Source: Brasilonema sennae CENA114
Lineage (GTDB): Bacteria; Cyanobacteriota; Cyanobacteriia; Cyanobacteriales; Nostocaceae
NCBI RefSeq assembly: GCF_006968745.1
Contig: NZ_CP030118.1
Span: forward strand, 1,624,654 to 1,688,653
DNA length: 64,000 bases
Reading direction: 5' to 3'
Under the pieces are notes generated by a model. The model saw only the letters and a list, made by a program, of their open reading frames with translations, did no database searches and had not been told where the DNA came from. Positions 59,106-64,000 of this stretch are shown here, one piece after another. Both the position numbers and the translations under genes were made by a program. Numbering within the stretch: the first letter of the stretch is position 1; the number at the start of each line of letters is the position of its first letter.

Positions 59106-61106
59106 CTAGCGTCCCAGCAACTTATCCCGCAGCAGCCTAATGCGATCGCGCAATTTCGCCGCCTCTTCAAACTCTAGTTTTTTCGCCGCTTCTTTCATCT
59201 GTGCTTCCAGTTGAGTAATCAACCCTGGAATCTCTTCTAGGGGAAATTCATCTATATGTTGCTCAACTGTATCTAACTCAGTTGCATTTAATCGCCGCGA
59301 CACTTCTAAGAAGGACAAAATCGCATTACTCGATTTTTTCTTCACAATTGGTTGCGGTGTAATTCCGTGCATCCGGTTATGAGCCATTTGAATATTGCGA
59401 CGCCTCTCGGTTTCTTCCATAGCTTTGATCATGCTATCAGTTAAGGTATCCGCATACATAATCGCTTGTCCTCGCACATGACGCGCAGCCCTTCCAATCG
59501 TTTGAATCAGAGAACGTTCTGCACGCAAAAAGCCTTCTTTATCAGCATCCAAAATCGCCACCAGAGAAACTTCTGGTAAATCCAAACCTTCCCGCAGCAA
59601 GTTCACACCAACCAACACATCAAAGCTACCATCGCGCAAATCCTGCAAAATCTCAATTCGCTCAATCGAATTAATTTCCGAATGCAGATACCTTACCCGA
59701 ATACTGTTGTCTTGCAGATATTCAGTTAAATCTTCTGCCATGCGCTTAGTCAGTGTTGTAATCAGCACTCGTTCCTGGCGGTCAACTCTATCTTTGATTT
59801 CGCCCAACAAATCATCGATTTGCCCTTCTGTCGGACGGACTATGATTTCTGGATCAACAACTCCAGTTGGTCTAATGATTTGTTGTGCGACATGATCTTC
59901 AGAAACTTCTAGTTCCCAATTTCCGGGGGTAGCGGAAACGAAAATACACTGATTCACCTTTGTCCAAAATTCCTCAGCCTTCAATGGACGGTTATCAGCC
60001 GCACTGGGTAAACGAAACCCATGCTCAATTAACACTTTTTTCCGTGCTTGGTCGCCGTTATACATTCCGCGTATTTGCGGTACAGTGACATGAGATTCAT
60101 CTATGACCAACAGCCAATCTTTGGGGAAATAATCAATCAAACATTCGGGTGGTTCCCCTGCTTGGCGTCCTGCGAGGTGACGGGAATAGTTTTCCACACC
60201 ATTGCAATAACCCACCTCACGCAACATTTCCAAATCATAGCGCGTCCTCTGGTCTATGCGTTGCGCTTCTAGTAATTTCCCAGCTTCCTCTAATTGTGCT
60301 TTTTGCTGTTTGAGTTCTGCTGCGATCGCATCGCAAGCTTCTTCTAACCTTTCTTCTGGAGTGACGAAGTGACGCGCCGGGTAAAGATTCACCGCTTCTA
60401 CACTCTTAATAATTTCACCTGTGACAGGGTCAACGTAGCGAATAGCGTCAATCTCATCACCAAAGAATTCCACGCGGATAATTCGGTCTTCATACGCAGG
60501 ACCAATTTCCAACACATCACCCCGGACGCGAAAACGTCCGCGACCTAACTCCACATCGTTGCGGCTATACTGAATGGATACTAAGTTTTTCAGTATTTCC
60601 CGTTGGTTTACTTCCAAACCGACTTGAAAGGGAATCGCAGCTTTCAGGTATTCTGAGGGCATTCCTAAACCATAGATGCAACTAATAGATGCAACAACAA
60701 CTACATCGCGGCGTTCAAAGAGCGATCGCGTTGCTGAGTGTCGCAACATATCAATTTCATCGTTAATCGAAGCCGTTTTTTCTATATATGTATCGCTGAC
60801 AGGAATATATGCTTCTGGCTGATAGTAATCGTAGTAGCTAACAAAATACTCAACTGCATTCTCAGCAAAGAATTCTCGCAACTCGTTACACAGTTGTGCG
60901 GCGAGAGTTTTGTTGTGAGCAAGAACGAGAGTGGGTTTCCCCACTTTTTCAATCACTGAGGCGATAGTAAAAGTTTTTCCTGTTCCCGTAGCTCCCAGTA
61001 AAGTTTGATACCTATTTTCATTATTTACGCTGGTGATAAGTTGGGCGATCGCTTGTGGTTGATCGCCTGTCGGTTGAAAGGGAGCTTGAAGATGAAATTG
61101 CGTCAT
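59106..61106 (-). CDS. uvrB: excinuclease ABC subunit B
   Basis: This 666-residue protein scans and verifies DNA damage in nucleotide excision repair. Walker A is GATGTGKT near residue 39. The beta-hairpin region is [11 protein letters not shown], and helicase motifs include [20 protein letters not shown] and [12 protein letters not shown] domain that contacts UvrC closes the protein ([23 protein letters not shown]). All parts are intact and the length is normal for UvrB. It converges on the decarboxylase gene, 29 bases away. Confidence 0.99.
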   Translation of the reverse strand: MTQFHLQAPFQPTGDQPQAIAQLITSVNNENRYQTLLGATGTGKTFTIASVIEKVGKPTLVLAHNKTLAAQLCNELREFFAENAVEYFVSYYDYYQPEAYIPVSDTYIEKTASINDEIDMLRHSATRSLFERRDVVVVASISCIYGLGMPSEYLKAAIPFQVGLEVNQREILKNLVSIQYSRNDVELGRGRFRVRGDVLEIGPAYEDRIIRVEFFGDEIDAIRYVDPVTGEIIKSVEAVNLYPARHFVTPEERLEEACDAIAAELKQQKAQLEEAGKLLEAQRIDQRTRYDLEMLREVGYCNGVENYSRHLAGRQAGEPPECLIDYFPKDWLLVIDESHVTVPQIRGMYNGDQARKKVLIEHGFRLPSAADNRPLKAEEFWTKVNQCIFVSATPGNWELEVSEDHVAQQIIRPTGVVDPEIIVRPTEGQIDDLLGEIKDRVDRQERVLITTLTKRMAEDLTEYLQDNSIRVRYLHSEINSIERIEILQDLRDGSFDVLVGVNLLREGLDLPEVSLVAILDADKEGFLRAERSLIQTIGRAARHVRGQAIMYADTLTDSMIKAMEETERRRNIQMAHNRMHGITPQPIVKKKSSNAILSFLEVSRRLNATELDTVEQHIDEFPLEEIPGLITQLEAQMKEAAKKLEFEEAAKLRDRIRLLRDKLLGR

Positions 61107-61604
61107 AGAAGTTAATTTAGCTGCTTCTATTTTATATGCTAAGCAATCTTTATATAAGTGGTGTAAGTTTACCCCTCTATTGCTCCAGACAAATCAATAA
61201 CCTTTCAACAAAACCCGCTCTTAACAACCAATAACGGGTAGACAACCCACTGGTATAATTTGGTATAATATGTCAAGTGTCTAAAAAGACCATCATGTCT
61301 AGCATCTACATTTAAATTGGCATTCAGCGTAGCTCTCCACGAAATACTAGTGTAGCATAAATAACTTAGAAGTTAAAATCACCTCCTCACCCCCCCTCAA
61401 AGGCGTGAGAATTGGTGGAAAATTTCTGCAAAGCCCCATATGAAACTCATACTACCAAGGTTAAGGTGTTAACGCGGGTGTTTGAGCTTGAGGAAAGAGT
61501 GAGGGTGCTGGGAATTTTGCTGAGGGCAAAGTCAGAGGTAAGCATCAGAGGATTCGTTGATTAATCCGTAAATTCAGTCACCACCAGTTGGAGAAATAAA
61601 TTGC
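61107..61604. other. spacer between uvrB and the EACC1-like gene
   Basis: These 498 bases hold no gene. Short A/T-rich stretches alternate with G-rich ones near 61380-61560. It must carry divergent promoters for uvrB and the EACC1-caspase pair. No motif is clear enough to name. Confidence 0.4.
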
Positions 61605-61973
61605 ATGTCAAATGTTCAGGTGAAACTCACGCTTTTAGATGATCGTCTCGAAGATTCAGAACTGCAAGAGAAAACAGAGAATCTCCTACAAGATATTAAA
61701 CAAGAGGTTGAAGTAGAAGATGCAGGTCTTGTGACAGTAGAGAATTCCCCAGAAGGCTCAAAGTCTGTAAGTGGATATTTACTGGGGGTGCTGACGGCTA
61801 AGGTTAATAAAACAAAGATTCAATCTTTCATGAGGCTTTTGGGCGATCGCCTACTAGGGAAAACGATTGAGATCGAAGTCACGGCTAATGGTAAAACTCT
61901 CAAAGCCAAAGCCAGTAGCCAAGCTGAGTTGATAGCAGCTATTAAAGCCGCCCAGGAATTTGTTGGAGAATAA
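61605..61973 (+). CDS. effector-associated component, EACC1-like
   Basis: This 122-residue protein resembles the small effector-associated constant components (EACC1) found directly before caspase-like proteases in cyanobacterial and other bacterial conflict systems. It starts with MSNVQVKLTLLDDRLEDSELQEKTENLLQDIKQEVEVEDAGLVTVE, then has SKSVSGYLLGVLTAKVNKTKIQSFMRLLGDRLLGKTIEIEVTANGKTLKAKASSQAELIAAIKAAQEF. The layout of a two-strand start, a helix, and a C-terminal strand/helix pair fits. Its stop is 10 bases before the caspase start, with that gene's AAGGAG site overlapping the stop. Recognition rests on family memory and context. Confidence 0.7.
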   Translation: MSNVQVKLTLLDDRLEDSELQEKTENLLQDIKQEVEVEDAGLVTVENSPEGSKSVSGYLLGVLTAKVNKTKIQSFMRLLGDRLLGKTIEIEVTANGKTLKAKASSQAELIAAIKAAQEFVGE

Positions 61974-61983
61974 GGAGTCAGAG

Positions 61984-62358
61984 ATGGCGAAGAAGGTAGC
62001 ATTACTGGTTGGAGTCAGCAATTATCATCAACAAGGGCTGTCAGCCTTGCCCAGCGCTACCAGAGATGCTAGGGAAATGAAGCGTGTATTGCAGCATCCA
62101 GACATAGGGGGTTTTGCTGAAACTGATATCACCCTGCTATTGAATCCGACAAAAGACACAATGGCAGATGCCATATACAACCTTTTTGCTAACCGCAGTT
62201 CAGAAGACTTGGTGCTGTTCTACTTCTCCGGTCATGGTGCGAAGGATGATAATGGCAATCTTTACATCGCTGCACCTGCTACCCGTGTCAGCCAGAACAA
62301 AAGAGTGCTACCTCAAAGTGCCATCAATGCCAGTTTTATTAAAGACCAAATGACTTAA
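61984..62358 (+). pseudogene. metacaspase-like peptidase C14, C-terminally truncated
   Basis: I start at the ATG at 61984, seven bases after AAGGAG. The 124 residues contain the start of the caspase fold: VALLVGVSNYHQQGLSALPSATRDAREMKRVL, then DLVLFYFSGHGAKDDNGNLYIAAPATR with the catalytic His in the SGHG motif. The catalytic Cys should follow about 45-60 residues later (typically in a DCCFSG-like motif) but the frame stops at INASFIKDQMT. The protein therefore lacks its nucleophile and all downstream domains. The end is overlapped in antisense by the PP2C gene. It is presumably inactive as a protease. Confidence 0.75.
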
Positions 62359-63477
62359 CGCACCTGCTATTCTAGAACCATCCATACTCACTAAAGTTTC
62401 TGCTGCACCATCTGTAAATGCAGCAATACCCGTCACATTTTGAACAGGTAAAAAACCATAATATATAGCTTCGTCTTTCAAGCGTTCGCTAAGAAATGTA
62501 GTTTGGTTGGCAAATTCTCCTTTTCCTACAGAACCAAGTAACTCCAGCTTGTTATCCTTTTCAACAACAATAAAGCCATCTCCGACTTTCAGCCAAAATA
62601 AATAATGTTTGCCTAACACCGTCATCAGTAACGTACACTTCAAGTCGTCAACCCGGCATTCTTTTTGTTCTGAAAGTTCTCGTAATCTTTCAATTGCATA
62701 TTTTATAAACTTATACGCATACTCTTTACCTTCATTACTTTCATTACAATTAAGTATTTGTTCTCGGTCTAAAATGTTTTGATGAATAGATTCTATTGAA
62801 TGAGTAAACTCACCCAAGCCCTCAACAACAGCCTTAGAACCGAAATGAGATAGTCTCGCACTTCCAGCACCATCAGCCACAAAAATACCTGCTCGCGGCT
62901 TTGATATAGCTTTTGCTGCATCTTGACATGGTACTTGTGGATGAGAGTGAAGATGAGAACGACCAATAGTAGTAGCATAAATACCTCGCCACTCTGTTTT
63001 CTCTGGTATTTTGTCTTCTTCAGTGGAAATTTCTTGTTGTGGAATGATATCTTCTAATGGTTTGTGTGTCTGATTATCTGTGAGATCCGCATTACTCTTT
63101 TCATTCTTTGCTGTCAAGATTGCAGCCTCATTCATCTCTTCTAAATTTGAAAAACTATCTTCCACACATGGCACTTCCTTTTTTGAAGAGAATGCCTTAT
63201 TTTTGTCTTGAATTTTTCTCCGAAAGTGATCATCTCCCCAGTTACTTGTCATCTCCTCAATCAGTACGTCTGGAACTATATCTTTGCCTAATTTTTTTTG
63301 CTGATTATGCAATTCCGTCAGCTTAATATAGGCAATATTTTTAGATTTATAATGATTAGCATAATTGAGTGCTTCTATGCTATCAGGATACTTTCTTTGA
63401 ATCTCACTAAAATCTTGAATTGTCAAGCGTAAAGACTTTTCTTTTTTTTTATCTGTTTTTTTGACTTTTTTAGCCAT
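62308..63477 (-). CDS. PP2C-type phosphatase with a fused antisense tail
   Basis: I start at the ATG at 63477, eight bases after GGAGG; an ATG 15 bases earlier overlaps that site. The 389 residues comprise a basic helical N-terminal part (1-160, Lys-rich, then acidic and disordered) and a PP2C domain. Its metal and motif positions are HPQVPCQDAA, GIFVADGAGSARLSHFGSKAV, WLKVGDGFIVVEKD and IAAFTDGAAETLVSMDGSRI. The PP2C-like match fades at GALS. The last ~14 residues (HLVFNKTGIDGTLR) are the reverse strand of the caspase gene. PP2C genes like this accompany TerY-type vWA genes, and one is upstream at 63819. Confidence 0.85.
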   Translation of the reverse strand: MAKKVKKTDKKKEKSLRLTIQDFSEIQRKYPDSIEALNYANHYKSKNIAYIKLTELHNQQKKLGKDIVPDVLIEEMTSNWGDDHFRRKIQDKNKAFSSKKEVPCVEDSFSNLEEMNEAAILTAKNEKSNADLTDNQTHKPLEDIIPQQEISTEEDKIPEKTEWRGIYATTIGRSHLHSHPQVPCQDAAKAISKPRAGIFVADGAGSARLSHFGSKAVVEGLGEFTHSIESIHQNILDREQILNCNESNEGKEYAYKFIKYAIERLRELSEQKECRVDDLKCTLLMTVLGKHYLFWLKVGDGFIVVEKDNKLELLGSVGKGEFANQTTFLSERLKDEAIYYGFLPVQNVTGIAAFTDGAAETLVSMDGSRIAGALSHLVFNKTGIDGTLR

Positions 63478-63688
63478 AATTTTCGCCTCCATTGTTTTGT
63501 AAATTAATTACAATTTTCTGTAGAGCGTCAACCCTACATGAAACTTTGTTGTTCATCACTTTTTGATGACTCATGAGCAATAAATAATGCTCAGTGTAGA
63601 GCCATTTACCTTTTTCAAACAGTGAAACTGATAAATCAGATCTTGCACCATAATTCTCGTCCGCCAAGAAATAAATTTCTTGGCTCAA
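63470..63688 (-). CDS. possible small protein upstream of the PP2C gene
   Basis: A 72-codon frame (TTG start) has its stop overlapping the PP2C start codon (ATGGCTAA). Its 3' end holds the PP2C ribosome site, so coupling is possible. The first codons lie inside a palindromic repeat cluster, there is no good start signal and no motif is recognised. It may be chance. Confidence 0.25.
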   Translation of the reverse strand: MSQEIYFLADENYGARSDLSVSLFEKGKWLYTEHYLLLMSHQKVMNNKVSCRVDALQKIVINLQNNGGENYG

Positions 63689-63782
63689 AGTTCAAGTCCG
63701 TTAAAACGGACTGGCTGAGTCTTTCAGTCCGTTTTAACGGACTTTGGCTATGCAGCCTTGAACTTAAGTTCAAGGCGTACTA
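63656..63782. repeat. cluster of four palindromes between vWA and PP2C genes
   Basis: A GCCAAGAAA-TTTCTTGGC pair (about 63662-63683) is followed by AGTCCG-TTAAAA-CGGACT and its inverse AGTCCG-TTTTAA-CGGACT (about 63694-63741). TTGAACTTAAGTTCAA closes the cluster. The whole forms nested hairpins and resembles a small palindromic mobile element of cyanobacterial genomes. Confidence 0.65.
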
Positions 63783-63818
63783 AAGTCGAGGTGCAAGATC
63801 TGAGATAACTGATAACTG

Positions 63819-64000
63819 TTAAATTTGAATGGTATCCCAGCCTTTAGTATTTGGTAATTCAACACCAGTTCCAGGAGTCGAAACACTGACTTTCGCCATA
63901 CTTTGAGAAAGCCACTGGAAAAATTCCCTGAATCTATACTCTGCTAATTTTTTTGGAGGACGATTTGCGGGACAAAACTCAGCAAGTTTCTTCAAGTTAC
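63819..64000 (-). CDS. TerY-like vWA domain protein, 5' part outside window
   Basis: Only the last 59 residues are present. They read LKKLAEFCPANRPPKKLAEYRFREFFQWLSQSMAKVS, then ...TPGTGVELPNTKGW, ending DTIQI. The RPP.KL..y.FRE.F.WLSqSm..VS pattern is typical of the C-terminal end of TerY-type vWA domains, which use a metal-binding MIDAS site (outside the window) and associate with a PP2C phosphatase and a Ser/Thr kinase in the TerY-P triad. The phosphatase lies next on the same strand, 341 bases away, so this is the first gene of that module. The kinase would be sought to the right of the window. Confidence 0.7.
   Translation of the reverse strand, partial: NLKKLAEFCPANRPPKKLAEYRFREFFQWLSQSMAKVSVSTPGTGVELPNTKGWDTIQI

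Noticed and set aside
1..64000. tRNA, rRNA and CRISPR arrays
   Set aside because: No cloverleaf with CCA-like ends, no rRNA segments and no regularly spaced 25-40 bp repeats were seen by eye. A tRNA scan would settle it.

Overview
The window comes from a filamentous cyanobacterium, most likely Nostocales. The evidence is the split rpoC1/rpoC2 pair behind rpoB, more than 25 copies of the HIP1 octamer GCGATCGC, heptameric TGACTAA tandem repeats between genes, and many typical cyanobacterial families (DUF4079, DUF1997, an InrS-type nickel regulator, MenH). No tRNA, rRNA, CRISPR array or intact transposase was found. The closest genus cannot be fixed from this sequence alone.

Layout. 1-1769 holds the N-terminal part of a GBA2-like glucosylceramidase (GH116) that runs off the left edge. 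1827-4229 has two small genes and a sparse region. 4532-15783 (minus strand) is a five-gene cellulose export operon. Its gene order in transcription is outer-membrane barrel, TPR scaffold, GH8 endoglucanase, BcsB-like subunit, and BcsA with a PilZ domain. A lipoprotein gene is divergent from it, and a GATase-like/Lamin-tail-domain protein follows. 18863-31127 is the core block rpsT-tatD-rpoB-rpoC1-rpoC2, with repeat-filled gaps between the polymerase genes and a clear terminator at the end. 31379-35412 holds a doubly truncated AAA ATPase remnant, a region of repeats, and a secreted GH5-CBM2 cellulase. 36155-44251 carries hisD, a universal stress protein, a CbiG/CobE-like domain overlapping an unrecognised 571-residue protein, a fused PabA-PabB, and a class I/II aminotransferase. 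44265-52856 carries an ankyrin protein, DUF4079, DUF1997, an NAD(P)-binding SDR, a lambda-endolysin-like GH104 protein, DAHP synthase, MenH, an InrS-like regulator and an HtrA/Deg protease. 52913-61106 carries an SRPBCC protein, hslO (Hsp33), a helical repeat membrane protein, a response-regulator remnant, a PLP decarboxylase and uvrB.

The right end (61605-64000) is the most unusual part. An EACC1-like effector-associated gene is translationally linked to a metacaspase-like gene that loses its catalytic Cys half. A PP2C phosphatase gene runs convergently into it, and its last residues are antisense to the caspase. Upstream of the phosphatase lies the end of a TerY-like vWA gene. This looks like two conflict/signalling modules joined at a rearrangement breakpoint.

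How the genes work together. The cellulose operon has all the parts needed to make cellulose under c-di-GMP control (BcsA-PilZ), pass it through the periplasm (BcsB, TPR) and across the outer membrane (barrel), and trim it (GH8). The GH5-CBM2 enzyme 18 kb away may act on the same polymer. BcsC is split into two genes with a 4-base overlap. The shikimate-linked genes (DAHP synthase, PabAB, aminotransferase) lie within 10 kb of each other but not in one operon.
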